A stretch of 64,000 nt of DNA. Origin: Streptomyces coryli. Its GTDB lineage: Bacteria; Actinomycetota; Actinomycetes; Streptomycetales; Streptomycetaceae. The DNA is taken from positions 1-64,000 of the forward strand of contig NZ_JAAKZV010000013.1 in the NCBI RefSeq assembly GCF_011044975.1, in the 5' to 3' direction. Of this stretch, positions 1 through 9,054 are shown piece by piece (position 1 is the first letter of the stretch; the number at the start of each line of letters is the position of its first letter). The notes under the pieces were generated by a model that saw only the letters and a program-made list of their open reading frames with translations, was not told the DNA's origin and did not search any database. The position numbers and the translations under genes are program-made.

Positions 1-1735
1 CGCCCCCGCCGCTGCTACTGCCGCCTACGTGACTGCTGTTGTACGAGCTGGACGAGCCCCCGCCGCCCCCGCCCGACGACGGGACCGCCGTGGCCAGGGC
101 GGCGGCCGTCAGGCGCTTGATGCTGCGGTACCGGCGGACGTCCTCCGGCGGCCGGGGCGTCCCGTCCGCGCCCTGGCGGGAGGCTGCGCGCTTCAGCGCG
201 GCCGCCCACGGCTTGGCCTGTCCCAGGGCAACGGCCCACGGGGTGAACGCGTCCGGGGCGTCCTCATCGCCGGGCTCGGCGAGGTACTGGCGGAAGGCCT
301 CCGTCTCCCGCCACCGTTGCGACCCGAGCGCGGTACGGGCCGGCAGCTCCCAGGCCCGTAGCGCCGCCGCGAGGCCCGCACCCGACAGGGCCGCGGTGAC
401 GGCCGTGGGCGTCAGCCAGGCGGCGCCCGGGTCCGTCACCTGCGAAGCGGCGAAGCCCACGGCGATGGCGGCGAGGGGCGCGACGATGACACCGCCCCAC
501 AGGGCGAGTCGGCGGCGGCTCTCGCCCGCCGGCAGCCACAGGCCGTCGCCGCCGGCCCGGCGCCACTCGTCGAGGCGGTCGCGCAGCAGCTTCCAGGCAT
601 GCGCGAAGTCGCGCTGGAACTGGCCCAGATGCACCCGGTCCTTGCGGGCGAACAGCGCCGCCAGCACCTCGGCCGTCAACGGATCGGCGTCCGCGCCGCC
701 TTCGTCCGCGGGCGTCCGCTGGAGGTCGGGTTTCTTGCGTCCCTCGATGCTGAGGTGCCCGTCCCGCGCCGCGCTGAGCAGCCACGCCACGCGATGCTCG
801 TCCTTGACCCGGCCGGCATGCAGGACCCCGGCCCGCGTGGGGGTGAGGCCCGCGGGCGGTACGGGGGAGGGCTTGATCTCGGCGTCCTGGCGGCGGATGT
901 CCATGCGCCGGGTGCGGCCGTCGGGGCACTTGACGCGGTCCCGGCCGGCGAGGCGCAGCAGTTCGGAGACGGCGGCGGCCGCGGCGAGGGCGACGGCGGT
1001 CGCCCAGAGCCAGCCGAGCAGCGCACTGTCGCCCTTCTCGACGCGAGCGGCCGCGCCTTCAGGGGCGGGTGGCAGATCCACGGCTTCGCCGGCGGCGGCG
1101 CCGCGGTCCGCGTACAGCCTCATGCCGTCGCCGGCGTCCAACTTGCCGACGGATGCGGCCAGGCGTCCAGGGGCGGGCCGCTCGACGGTGCACGTCCCGT
1201 CACCGTCCCCATTGCAGACCGGGTGCTTGAGGGCGAAGGGAGCGGTCACGTGAACGTCGGCCCGCGCGATGGGAACGTCCCACGCGCCGTCGACGGCACG
1301 CCAGCCGATCTCGCGCCCGTCGACGAAGCCCGGCAGCGTGTACGTGATCCGGTACCGGTGGGTCCCCGAGACGGTGCGCGCCGGGTCGCCGATCCGGATC
1401 CTGGTCGCGTCGCCGGCGTCCGTCGCCAGATGCGGCACGGTCCGGCCGTCGGCCGTGACGCTGATGTCCCGCGCCTTCCCGGCTCCGGTGTCGAGCACGT
1501 TCCGGAAGACGCCGTGCCGCTCCTCGCCGGCGAAGTCGTAGTCGATGACCTCGGTGATCCGGGCCTCGCCGCCCGCACGTATCTCGGCACCGATCCACAT
1601 CCGGTCGATCCGCTCCCCGGGCCCGCCGACCACAGCTCCCAGCAGGGCAACGAGCCCCACGACCACGGCCCCTACGGCCAGCATCACGGCATCGCGCCGC
1701 CGTCGCCGCCCCACCACTGCCCCGACCCGCACCAC
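1..1735 (-). CDS. DUF2207 family membrane protein, 3' end cut by window edge
   Basis: This reading frame is open from about 1735 down to base 1 and does not stop inside the window. The N-terminus has an arginine cluster and a hydrophobic segment (signal peptide or anchor). The extracellular part carries the DUF2207 signature near residue 70, VIDYDFAGEERHGVFRNV. A second membrane segment follows (LLGWLWATAVALAAAAAV), then a cytoplasmic part with two more hydrophobic stretches. The visible C-terminus is a glycine/serine-rich run (GGGGGGSSSSYNSS), as is usual for DUF2207 proteins, so only a few codons are probably missing. GTG at 1735 or 1732 gives the charged signal-peptide start; ATG at 1684 would lose the arginines. 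The family's function is unknown. Confidence 0.85.
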   Translation of the reverse strand, partial: MVRVGAVVGRRRRRDAVMLAVGAVVVGLVALLGAVVGGPGERIDRMWIGAEIRAGGEARITEVIDYDFAGEERHGVFRNVLDTGAGKARDISVTADGRTVPHLATDAGDATRIRIGDPARTVSGTHRYRITYTLPGFVDGREIGWRAVDGAWDVPIARADVHVTAPFALKHPVCNGDGDGTCTVERPAPGRLAASVGKLDAGDGMRLYADRGAAAGEAVDLPPAPEGAAARVEKGDSALLGWLWATAVALAAAAAVSELLRLAGRDRVKCPDGRTRRMDIRRQDAEIKPSPVPPAGLTPTRAGVLHAGRVKDEHRVAWLLSAARDGHLSIEGRKKPDLQRTPADEGGADADPLTAEVLAALFARKDRVHLGQFQRDFAHAWKLLRDRLDEWRRAGGDGLWLPAGESRRRLALWGGVIVAPLAAIAVGFAASQVTDPGAAWLTPTAVTAALSGAGLAAALRAWELPARTALGSQRWRETEAFRQYLAEPGDEDAPDAFTPWAVALGQAKPWAAALKRAASRQGADGTPRPPEDVRRYRSIKRLTAAALATAVPSSGGGGGGSSSSYNSSHVGGSSSGGG

Positions 1736-1784
1736 AGTCCCCCGCCCCGTCGGCCACTCGCGGGGCGAAGCATAGCCGCGGCCG

Positions 1785-2810
1785 TTACGCCGCCGGATGC
1801 AGCAGTCGCGCCAGCAGATCGTCCAGGCTGATCAGCCCGGTGAGGCGGCCGGACTCGTCCCGTACGACCGCGAGCGTGGAGCGGCGGCGCCGGAGCTGCT
1901 CGACCGCGTGCGCGATGGTGTCGTCGGCGTGCAACTCCGGGACCGGGCGGGCGAGTTCGCGTGCGGTCATGGCGTGTGCGCGGGTGCGGGCGGCGAGGGC
2001 GTCGCGGGCGTGGACCGAGCCGAGGATGCGGGTGCCGTCGCGGTCGTCGCGGACCAGGAGGCGGGTGCGGTCGGCGGCGGTCGCGGCCGCGAGGATCTCC
2101 TCCAGGCCGGCGTCGGCCGGTACGGCGTCGATGTCGGCGGCGGGCACCTGCAAGGCGCCGACCGCGGTCTGCGGTTCGGTGAGGGAGCGGGTGAGCAGCG
2201 CGGAGTCGTCGGCCTCGATCAGGCCGAGGCGCTCCGACTCGGCGACGAGGTGGGTGAGCTGCTCGCGGTTGTGGACCGAGGCGATCTCCTCGCGCGGGGC
2301 GACCTGGCACAGCCGGACCAGCGCATTGCTGATCTGGTTCAGCAGCCAGATGACCGGCCGGACCACCAGTGTCACGCCGCGGAACGGCGGTGCCAGCAGC
2401 ATCGCGGAGGTCTCCGGGTGGGCGATGGCCCAGGACTTCGGCGCCATCTCGCCGACCACCATGTGCAGGAAGACGACGGCGAACATGGCGAGGGCGAAGG
2501 CGATGCCGTAGCTGAGTGCGGACGGCAGGCCGAGCTTCTGCAGCAGCGGGTCGAGCTCGTGCGAGATCGCCGGCTTCGATACGGCGCCGAGCCCGAGCGT
2601 GCACAGGGTGATGCCGAGCTGGGCGCCGGCGAGCATCAGCGACAGCTCGCGCATCCCGGCGAGCGCGGACTTCGCGCCGCGCTTGCCGTCGGCGACGGCC
2701 TGCTCCATGCGGTGCCGCTTCGCGGCGACCAGCGCGAACTCGGCGGCGACGAAGAACCCGCTGCCGATCAGCAGCAGCGCGGTGACGAGGAGGGCCATGG
2801 GGAAGCTCAT
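1785..2810 (-). CDS. CNNM/CorC-type transporter-like protein, short form
   Basis: A 341-residue protein with an N-terminal DUF21/CNNM membrane domain of about four segments, including the GAQLGITLCTLGLGAV and VVGEMAPKSWAI stretches. A pair of CBS domains follows (about residues 210-335). It lacks the C-terminal CorC_HlyC domain present in its upstream neighbour. The start ATG at 2810 has a GGAGA ribosome site and overlaps the stop of that gene in an ATGA, so the two are translationally coupled. The family is linked to magnesium/cobalt handling, often as tandem long and short paralogues that may pair; that role is inferred here. Confidence 0.9.
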   Translation of the reverse strand: MSFPMALLVTALLLIGSGFFVAAEFALVAAKRHRMEQAVADGKRGAKSALAGMRELSLMLAGAQLGITLCTLGLGAVSKPAISHELDPLLQKLGLPSALSYGIAFALAMFAVVFLHMVVGEMAPKSWAIAHPETSAMLLAPPFRGVTLVVRPVIWLLNQISNALVRLCQVAPREEIASVHNREQLTHLVAESERLGLIEADDSALLTRSLTEPQTAVGALQVPAADIDAVPADAGLEEILAAATAADRTRLLVRDDRDGTRILGSVHARDALAARTRAHAMTARELARPVPELHADDTIAHAVEQLRRRRSTLAVVRDESGRLTGLISLDDLLARLLHPAA

Positions 2811-4153
2811 GCGTGGCTCTCCTCGCTACGGGCGCCGGTGGGGGCGGGTGGCAGCTGCCGCAGCCGGATGCGTTCGGGGACGTGGTGGTCGAGGGTGACC
2901 ACCTCGATCTCCGCCTGTCCGCCCGCCGGGAGCTCGACGGTGAGCCGGTCGCCGATGGCCGGGAAGCGGCCGAGGCGGTCGAGGATGAGCCCGGCGGCGG
3001 TGTCGTAATCCTCCTCCTCCGGCAGCTCGATGCCGGTGGCCTCGGCGATCTCGTCGAGGCGCCGACCGGCGCCGACCAGCCAGCCGTCGCCGTCGGGCAC
3101 GGCGAGGATGTCGGCGCGGTCGGTCTCGTCCTCGATCTCGCCGACCAGCTCCTCGGCGATGTCCTCGAAGGTGACGATCCCGGCCATCCCGCCGTGCTCG
3201 TCGAGCACCACGGCGAACTCGTCGTCGCGCTCGCGCATCCGGTCCACCGCGTCGGGGAGTTGCAGGGTGTCGGGCAGCAGCAGGGCGGGGCGGGCGAGTT
3301 CGCCGCAGGTGGCGGCCGCGACGCGGGCGGCGGGCAGCCGCATCAGGTCCCGGACGCCGAGCACGCCGGCCACGTCGTCGTCGCGGCGGCCGACGACCGG
3401 GTACGTGGAGTGGCCGAGGCGGGTGATCAGGCCGACGGCCTCCTGCGCGGGGTCGGCGGCGCGGACGTACGCGGCGTCCACCCGCGGCACCATCACCTCG
3501 GCCAGGGTGCGCTCGGAGAACTCCAGCGCGTGGTCGAGGAGGTCCGCGGTGTGCGCGGGCAGGTGGCCGTGCTCGTGTGACTCGCCGATCAGGTGGCCGA
3601 GCTCCTCCAGCGACGCGCCGTGGTGCAGCTCCTCGACCGGCTCGATGCCGACCAGGCGCAGCAGCCTGTTCGCCGCGGTGTCGAAGACGCGGATGAGCGG
3701 GCCGACGATCTTCAGATACAGGAGGGTGGAGGACGCGAGGGACTTCGCCAGCCGCTCAGGGACGGCCAGGGCGAGGTTCTTCGGGGCGAGTTCGCCGAGC
3801 ACCATCTGGATGACGGTGGCCAGGACGAAGGCGAGCGTCAGCGAGACGCCTGAGACCGCGCCCTCGGGGACGCCGAGGCCGGTGAGCAGCGGTTTGATCA
3901 GCACCGACAGCGACGGCTCGGCGAGTACGCCGACGACGAGGCCGGTGACCGTGATGCCCAGCTGGGCGCCGGAGAGCATGAACGACAGCCGTTCGAGGAC
4001 CTTGATCGCCCGGGCGGCGCGCTTGTCGCCGGCGGCGGCGTCGCGGGCCAGGGTGATGCGGTCGGCGGCTACGTACGCGAACTCCTGGGCGACGAAATAG
4101 CCGGTGCCGGCTGTGAGCACGAGGACGGCCAGCAGGCCGAGCGCGGCGTTCAC
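2807..4153 (-). CDS. CNNM/CorC-type protein, long form
   Basis: A 448-residue protein with a DUF21/CNNM membrane domain (residues 1-190, with GAQLGITVTGLVVGVLAEP and VLGELAPKNLAL), two CBS domains (about 205-330) and a C-terminal CorC_HlyC transporter-associated domain (about 350-435, including the segment around EEDYDTAAGLILDRLGRFP). The family is implicated in Mg2+ homeostasis or efflux and acts in the plasma membrane. It is the first gene of a two-gene operon with the shorter paralogue at 1785-2810. The ATG start at 4153 is immediately upstream of the hydrophobic segment. Confidence 0.92.
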   Translation of the reverse strand: MNAALGLLAVLVLTAGTGYFVAQEFAYVAADRITLARDAAAGDKRAARAIKVLERLSFMLSGAQLGITVTGLVVGVLAEPSLSVLIKPLLTGLGVPEGAVSGVSLTLAFVLATVIQMVLGELAPKNLALAVPERLAKSLASSTLLYLKIVGPLIRVFDTAANRLLRLVGIEPVEELHHGASLEELGHLIGESHEHGHLPAHTADLLDHALEFSERTLAEVMVPRVDAAYVRAADPAQEAVGLITRLGHSTYPVVGRRDDDVAGVLGVRDLMRLPAARVAAATCGELARPALLLPDTLQLPDAVDRMRERDDEFAVVLDEHGGMAGIVTFEDIAEELVGEIEDETDRADILAVPDGDGWLVGAGRRLDEIAEATGIELPEEEDYDTAAGLILDRLGRFPAIGDRLTVELPAGGQAEIEVVTLDHHVPERIRLRQLPPAPTGARSEESHA

Positions 4154-4476
4154 CGGGGTGGCCGGGGACTGTGGCAGGCCGGGTCCGTCGATCTGGATCT
4201 GGCGGACAAGCAGTGGCTCCTGGGGGTGCGGTGCGGTCTCCGGGCAACGGTCGCGACGGGTGATCAGTTCCCGGGTCGCGCTTATGCTGCGACATCAAGG
4301 TAGCGCCGCTGGTGACGATGTGGGAGGAGCGCACGCCGCCGGCAGCGGGTACGAACGGTGTTGAAGTTGCCGACAACCTTGCCGGTGGGCCGAGCGTCTA
4401 CTGATTGGGCACTGCGGGCCGGTGTCCTTCGTTGGCTTCGGTGACCGAGAGCATTCAACAGAAGAACGGGGGACGG
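4154..4476. other. Divergent intergenic region
   Basis: 323 bp between the divergently transcribed CNNM operon and the LCP gene. It must hold both promoters. I see no convincing -35/-10 pair, no strong inverted repeat and no coding frame with actinomycete-like composition. Open frames here are extensions of the flanking genes. Confidence 0.5.
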
Positions 4477-6171
4477 ATGGGGCACGACGGTGAGGATGAG
4501 GGATCCATAGGCGGGGCCTCCGCCGATGGAGGCTCGTCCGCGGTGGACACGACGCTCCGGCTCACCGCCGCGCGCGAACAGGCGCCGCAGGGCCTGGCGA
4601 CCGTGCCCGCGCAGGCCTCCGCGCCGGCGGACGAGGTCCCGGGTCCGCCGTCCGACGGGAAGCGGCGGCACGCCGCCGACCTGCCCAGGCGGAAGTCGGT
4701 GCGCGTCCTGCGCTGGACCGCGATCGGCGTATCCGTGGCCGTGCTGGCGACGGCGGGCGGCGGCTGGCTGTACTACCGGCACCTGAACGCCAACATCACC
4801 AAGGACGCGCTCAACCTCGGCGACACCGGCGCGAAGCCGGCCGAGCCGAACGCCGCCGGACAGCAGCCGCTGAACATCCTGCTGCTCGGCTCCGACAGCC
4901 GTAACACCAAGGAAGACCTGAAGCTCGGCGGGGCGCGGGACACCGTCGGACAGAAGGAGCGCGCCGATGTGCAGATGCTGCTGCACGTGTCGGCCGACCG
5001 GAGCGACATGACCGTGGTGAGCATTCCCCGCGACACCCGGGTCACGATCCCCAAGTGCACCGACAACGACGACGGCAAGGTCTATCCGGAGACCTCGGAC
5101 ATCATCAACACCAGCCTCTCCCACGGCGGTCCCGGCTGCACGGTCGCCACCTGGGAGAAGCTCACCGGCATCCACATCGACCACTTCATGAAGGTCAGCT
5201 TCTCCGGCGTGGTGGACATGGCCGACGCCGTCGGCGGCGTTCCCGTCTGTGTCCGGGACAACGTCCGGGACGAGAAGTCCGGACTGAAGCTCACCAAGGG
5301 CTCGCACACCATCAAGGGCGAGCAGGCGCTGCAATGGCTGCGCACCCGGCACGGCTTCGAGGACGGCAGCGACATCGGCCGGACACACGCCCAGCACCTC
5401 TACATGAACTCGATGATCCGCGAGCTCAAGGCAGGCGCGAAGCTCACCGACCCCGGGAAGCTGCGCAGCCTTGCCGAGGCGGCCACCAAGGCGCTCACCG
5501 TCGATGAGGGCCTCGGCACCGTCAAGAAGCTCTACGACCTGGGCAACGACATCAAGCGCGTCCCGACGAGCCGCATCACCATGACCACGATGCCGCGGAT
5601 CCCCGACCCGCAGAACCCGACGGCGCACGTCGTGCCGGCGCCCGCGGCCGAGCAGCTCTTCTCGCTGCTGCGCGCCGACAAGCCGATCGACGGCAAGGGC
5701 AAGTCCGGCAAGAAGAAGTCGGCGGACCCCACGCCGACCAGCTCCACCCCGAAGGACCAGGTCGCCGTGAACGTCATCAACGGCACCGGCTCCGCCACCG
5801 CGGCCCCCGCCCCCGGCCGGGCCAACGTGGTAGCCCAGCGCCTGACCGCGCTGGGCTACGCCCAGGCCCGGCCGTCCACCGCCGTGCAGCCCCAGCGGAC
5901 CACGACGCTCACCTATCCGGACGCCGCCGCCAAGGCCGACGCGCTCGCCGTCGCCAAGGCGCTCGGCGTCCCCGTGAGCGCCGTGGAGCAGGCCAAGCCG
6001 TCCGCCGCGGCGACGGGTATCACCCTCGTCATCGGCGCCGACTGGAAGACCGGCACGCGCTACCCGAAGTCCGCCACCGAGAACACCGAGGACATGCTGC
6101 GCTCGGCCGACCCGCTCAAGGCCACCGACTCCAAGGCCTGCATGAAGGTCAACCCGAACAACACGTGGTGA
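4477..6171 (+). CDS. LytR-CpsA-Psr (LCP) family cell-wall ligase with LytR_C domain
   Basis: A 564-residue protein from ATG 4477, preceded by GGGGGA. In-frame TTG 4405 and GTG 4441 have no ribosome site. It has an acidic cytoplasmic tail of about 75 residues and one membrane segment (TAIGVSVAVLATAGGGWLYY). The LCP domain follows, with NILLLGSDSR, VVSIPRDTRV, GIHIDHFMKVSFSGVVDMAD and WLRTRHGFEDGSDIGRTHAQ: the conserved arginines and aspartates that bind the polyprenyl-pyrophosphate donor. A C-terminal LytR_C domain starts at VAVNVINGTG. LCP enzymes transfer glycopolymers from lipid carriers to peptidoglycan outside the membrane. The next gene overlaps its stop codon. Confidence 0.93.
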   Translation: MGHDGEDEGSIGGASADGGSSAVDTTLRLTAAREQAPQGLATVPAQASAPADEVPGPPSDGKRRHAADLPRRKSVRVLRWTAIGVSVAVLATAGGGWLYYRHLNANITKDALNLGDTGAKPAEPNAAGQQPLNILLLGSDSRNTKEDLKLGGARDTVGQKERADVQMLLHVSADRSDMTVVSIPRDTRVTIPKCTDNDDGKVYPETSDIINTSLSHGGPGCTVATWEKLTGIHIDHFMKVSFSGVVDMADAVGGVPVCVRDNVRDEKSGLKLTKGSHTIKGEQALQWLRTRHGFEDGSDIGRTHAQHLYMNSMIRELKAGAKLTDPGKLRSLAEAATKALTVDEGLGTVKKLYDLGNDIKRVPTSRITMTTMPRIPDPQNPTAHVVPAPAAEQLFSLLRADKPIDGKGKSGKKKSADPTPTSSTPKDQVAVNVINGTGSATAAPAPGRANVVAQRLTALGYAQARPSTAVQPQRTTTLTYPDAAAKADALAVAKALGVPVSAVEQAKPSAAATGITLVIGADWKTGTRYPKSATENTEDMLRSADPLKATDSKACMKVNPNNTW

Positions 6172-6563
6172 CCGCGCGCCGCTTCGAGGCGGGCTGCGGG
6201 ATCGGCTGCCTGCTGGTGCTGTGCGGGGCCCTGGCCGGGGTCGGCTCCTGGCTGCTCGCCCGGTCCGCCCGCCGGGCCTGCCATGTCTACGTCTCCGAGT
6301 GGCCCGACATGCTGTCGTGGCGGTTCTGGGAGCTGCCGCTGAGCATCGGCGCCGGAGCGGTGGCGGCGACGGCGGTGTACGCGCTGGCCGGGGCGCGGGG
6401 ACGTACCGGCGCCGCCGTGGTCGCGACGCTCGTCGTCCTGGTCGCGCTGACATGGGTGCAATTCGCCTGGCTCGGCACGCCGGCCGGGGCGGGCACCGCC
6501 GAGGCGCCGACGTGCCCGGCCTCCAATATTCCGCCCTGGTGGCCGGATTGGCTGCCGGCGTGA
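6168..6563 (+). CDS. Small membrane protein, function unknown
   Basis: A 131-residue protein starting at a GTG that overlaps the LCP stop codon (GTGA), so it is translationally coupled. GTG 6165 is an alternative start. About three hydrophobic segments are visible (IGCLLVLCGALAGVGSWLLA, LPLSIGAGAVAATAVYALAG, TGAAVVATLVVLVALTWVQF), and the C-terminus is tryptophan/proline rich. I recognise no domain. The coupling suggests an accessory membrane subunit for the LCP ligase, but that is inference from position only. Confidence 0.75.
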   Translation: MTARRFEAGCGIGCLLVLCGALAGVGSWLLARSARRACHVYVSEWPDMLSWRFWELPLSIGAGAVAATAVYALAGARGRTGAAVVATLVVLVALTWVQFAWLGTPAGAGTAEAPTCPASNIPPWWPDWLPA

Positions 6564-6626
6564 AATGCGGCGTGAATTGGGGCGCGAATTGGGGCGTGGG
6601 ATGTCTATGACGTCTATGCTGGCGTC

Positions 6627-7325
6627 ATGGCAATTTCCGCAGCGATTTCGGCTGTCGCGGCCGTCGCCGTGCTCATGCCGGGCGCGACGCCTGTTCAGCG
6701 GCAAGGCGATGTTCTGACGAGGATTCCGACGAAACGTAAGGTCGTCGCCCTCACTTTCGATGCGGGCTTCAACGCCAAAGGCATCGGGGAGATCACCAGG
6801 ACGCTGAAGAGGGAAAGGGTGCCCGCCACCTTCTTCATGACGGGGAAATTCGCCCGCTCGCACCCGGCCGCCATCCGGAAAATCGCGAAGAGCGGATTTC
6901 CGGTCGGCAATCACTCCTACAGACACCCTGATTTCCGCAAGCTGTCGAAGAAGGCCAGGAACAGTGAGGTGCGGCGCGCCGACCAGGCCATCAGGAAGGT
7001 CACCGGGCGCACGACGAAACCGCTCTTCCGGTTCCCCTTCGGCATGGCCTCGGGTGCCGATATCCGCGACGTAAGAAAGCAGGGCTACGAGCCGATCGGG
7101 TGGACGGTGGACACGCAGGGCTGGAAGGGAGCCTACCGGGGGCGCGGGCCGAAGGCCGTCGTGTCCCGCGCGGTGCGCTGGCTGCGGCCGGGGCACATCA
7201 TCCTGATGCACTGCGGCGCCGCCCGGGACCGGTCCACCCCGGACGCCGATGCCTTGCCCGCGCTGATCGACCGCCTGCGGAAGGAAGGCTATTCCTTCAC
7301 CGATCTGCGGCATCTTTCCTCGTAG
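6627..7325 (+). CDS. Secreted polysaccharide deacetylase (NodB fold), variant motif
   Basis: A 232-residue protein with a short signal-like N-terminus (AISAAISAVAAVAVL) and a NodB domain. Motif 1 reads TFDAG instead of TFDDG: the catalytic Asp is kept but the second, metal-binding Asp is Ala. Motif 2 is NHSYRHP (metal histidines kept), motif 3 RFPFG, and the last motif LMHCG. The likely role is deacetylation of a cell-wall or chitin-like sugar. It is followed tail to tail by a second, more degraded homologue, and the two 3' ends overlap by 37 bp. Codon composition is a little less GC-rich than its neighbours. The ribosome site is weak, so the start is not certain. Confidence 0.85.
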   Translation: MAISAAISAVAAVAVLMPGATPVQRQGDVLTRIPTKRKVVALTFDAGFNAKGIGEITRTLKRERVPATFFMTGKFARSHPAAIRKIAKSGFPVGNHSYRHPDFRKLSKKARNSEVRRADQAIRKVTGRTTKPLFRFPFGMASGADIRDVRKQGYEPIGWTVDTQGWKGAYRGRGPKAVVSRAVRWLRPGHIILMHCGAARDRSTPDADALPALIDRLRKEGYSFTDLRHLSS

Positions 7326-7990
7326 AGGCAGCGCAGGTCGATGACGCGATAGCCGCGGGCGGCGAAGGCGTCGAGGATGCGGGGGAGTGCTTCGGCGTCG
7401 ATGACTTTGCCGTTGCCGCTGCTCGTTCCTACGTGCATCTGAAGGATGGCGTTGGGACGCAGCGCATCCAGGGCCGTATTGACCGCCTTTCCGACGTTCA
7501 TTCCGTCCTTGGTTCCTTTCCAGCCGCCGGTGTCGGTGGTGGACTCGAGGGCCGCGAAGCCGAGGCGGTTCACTTCCCGGATGTGGGCGGGGCTGGTCTG
7601 GCTGTACGGGAACCGGAAATAGGCGTCACGGCGACGCTCGGAAGCGGACACTTCCTTGAAACGCGGGTGGCTGTGGGAGTGGTTTCCCAGCCCGTGCCCG
7701 GCCGCGGCGATCTTCCGTACCACCCGGGGATTGCGCTCGGCGAATCTGCCGGTCAGGAAGAAGGTGGCGGGCGCGTCCCGGCGGTCCAGTGCGGCGAGGA
7801 TGCGGTCGAGGCCAGTGTCGGTCCAGGCCGCGTTGAAAGTCAGCGCCACCACATGTCTGTCCGTACGGATCAGGCGGTTCTCTGACCCGTGTGCCGCGCC
7901 CGACGTCAGGAGCAAGCACGCCCCGGCTGCCGCCAGCAGCGGCAGCCGGGGCGCATGACGGTGTGTCATGCCGAGAGCTGGGATGCCCAT
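7289..7990 (-). CDS. Degenerate secreted polysaccharide deacetylase-like protein
   Basis: A 233-residue NodB-like protein with a signal peptide (LPLLAAAGACLLLTSGAAHG). ATG 7990 is preceded by AAGGTGG. Motif 1 is TFNAAW, so both Asp residues of TFDDG are lost. Motif 2 is NHSHSHP (histidines kept), and RFPYS and QMHVG remain. Between motifs 2 and 3 it lacks roughly 14 residues that the neighbour at 6627-7325 has. With the general-base Asp replaced by Asn, it is probably not a classical deacetylase; it may bind glycan or be decaying. The two paralogues probably arose by inverted duplication, but their sequences have diverged. Confidence 0.8.
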   Translation of the reverse strand: MGIPALGMTHRHAPRLPLLAAAGACLLLTSGAAHGSENRLIRTDRHVVALTFNAAWTDTGLDRILAALDRRDAPATFFLTGRFAERNPRVVRKIAAAGHGLGNHSHSHPRFKEVSASERRRDAYFRFPYSQTSPAHIREVNRLGFAALESTTDTGGWKGTKDGMNVGKAVNTALDALRPNAILQMHVGTSSGNGKVIDAEALPRILDAFAARGYRVIDLRCLYEERCRRSVKE

Positions 7991-8027
7991 GCCACCTTCA
8001 TCGGCAGGGCGTCCGCGGTCCTTGAGA

Positions 8028-8981
8028 TCAGGCCGCCGGGCTCCGGTCCGACCTGTTGCGGCGGAGGTAGAGCAGTACGCCGGCGGCCGCCACCAGGGTC
8101 GCGGTGGTCACCGGAAGGATCATCGAGGCGTCGCTCGCGGGCTCCGCTGCGCGGTTGGTGGCTGCCGCGGCATCGCTGGCGTCGGCGGCCTGCTCGGCGT
8201 GACTGCCGTGGTGTGCCTTGGCGGCTCCCGCGCTGTCAGCGGCGTCCGACGCGCCCGCGGCGATCTCCTCGGCCGACCTCTCGCCGCCCCCGAGGCCGGT
8301 CACCTCGCCCTGGCCGCCGTCGAAGACGACGTCCGAGCAGGAGAAGAAGTTCTCCTGGCTGTCCGAGCGGATCCACTGGACGAAGAGCATGTGCCGGCCC
8401 GAGCGCTCCGGCAGCTGGAGGTCCCAGTAGTAGTGGCCGCCGTCCGAGCCGGCGCCGCCGGACTGCGGAGGGTTGGTCACGGTCTGCAGATGCGCGAGGT
8501 CGCCCCAGCCCAGCGGGCTGGTGGGGGACCAGCCGTCCTTGGTGATGTAGACCTCGAAGCGGCCCGGGTGGTGGGCCCAGTTGCTGTACTTCAGCTGGAT
8601 GTTCGCGCCCGCGGTGAGATGCGTCGTCGGCCAGTCCGTGCGGGCGGCGTTGTAGGGCTTGAAGTTGTACGGGCTCTTGTCGCCCGCGCTGCACAGCGTC
8701 CCGTCCGGGACGTAACCCTCGCCCTTGCCGCCCGCGTTGGAGTCCAGGACGGCGAACCAGTTGTACAGCGCCGCGGTCCCGGCCTCCTGGACCGCGGCGG
8801 CGCAGGCCGGGTTCGACGGCATCTGGGTGTCGCTGTGCTCGAGCAGGTCCCGGTAGCACAGGTACGTGCGCGAGCCGGGGTCCATGGCGACGCCGTGCGC
8901 CGCGGCGGGGGTCGGGGTCAGGGCGATGAGCAGCGCGAGGGCCGCGGTGGCGATGAGCGCGGATAAGCGTGAGGTGCGCAT
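8028..8981 (-). CDS. AA10 lytic polysaccharide monooxygenase with C-terminal membrane anchor
   Basis: A 317-residue copper monooxygenase. The signal peptide ends ...TPAAA and is followed by His29, the obligatory N-terminal copper-brace histidine (HGVAMDPGSRTYLCY). The second brace His lies in NWAHHPGRF, around residues 137-138. The C-terminus has no binding module. Instead an Ala/Ser/Asp-rich linker (about 225-285) leads to a hydrophobic segment (LPVTTATLVAAAGVLLYL) and RRNR, which predicts cell-surface anchoring. Codon 6 is TTA (8966-8964), the bldA-dependent leucine codon. A CebR operator lies 60 bp upstream. The role is probably oxidative cleavage of cellulose or a related beta-glucan at the cell surface. 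Confidence 0.92.
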   Translation of the reverse strand: MRTSRLSALIATAALALLIALTPTPAAAHGVAMDPGSRTYLCYRDLLEHSDTQMPSNPACAAAVQEAGTAALYNWFAVLDSNAGGKGEGYVPDGTLCSAGDKSPYNFKPYNAARTDWPTTHLTAGANIQLKYSNWAHHPGRFEVYITKDGWSPTSPLGWGDLAHLQTVTNPPQSGGAGSDGGHYYWDLQLPERSGRHMLFVQWIRSDSQENFFSCSDVVFDGGQGEVTGLGGGERSAEEIAAGASDAADSAGAAKAHHGSHAEQAADASDAAAATNRAAEPASDASMILPVTTATLVAAAGVLLYLRRNRSDRSPAA

Positions 8982-9040
8982 GGTGGGGGGCTCCTCTGTC
9001 CGGGGACATAGGGGTTGGAGGTTGACCTGTCACGGTCAAG

Positions 9041-9054
9041 TGGGAGCGCTCCCA
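9041..9054. promoter_or_regulatory. CebR operator
   Basis: TGGGAGCGCTCCCA is a perfect 14-bp palindrome identical to the known Streptomyces CebR (LacI-family cellobiose/cellotriose repressor) box. It lies about 60 bp upstream of the LPMO start codon and within its promoter region. Induction by cello-oligosaccharides is therefore expected. Confidence 0.9.

Noticed and set aside
4282-6453. 723-codon minus-strand open frame
   Set aside because: Lies opposite the LCP gene; low-complexity Arg/Gly/Val composition, no domain; typical shadow of a GC-rich gene.
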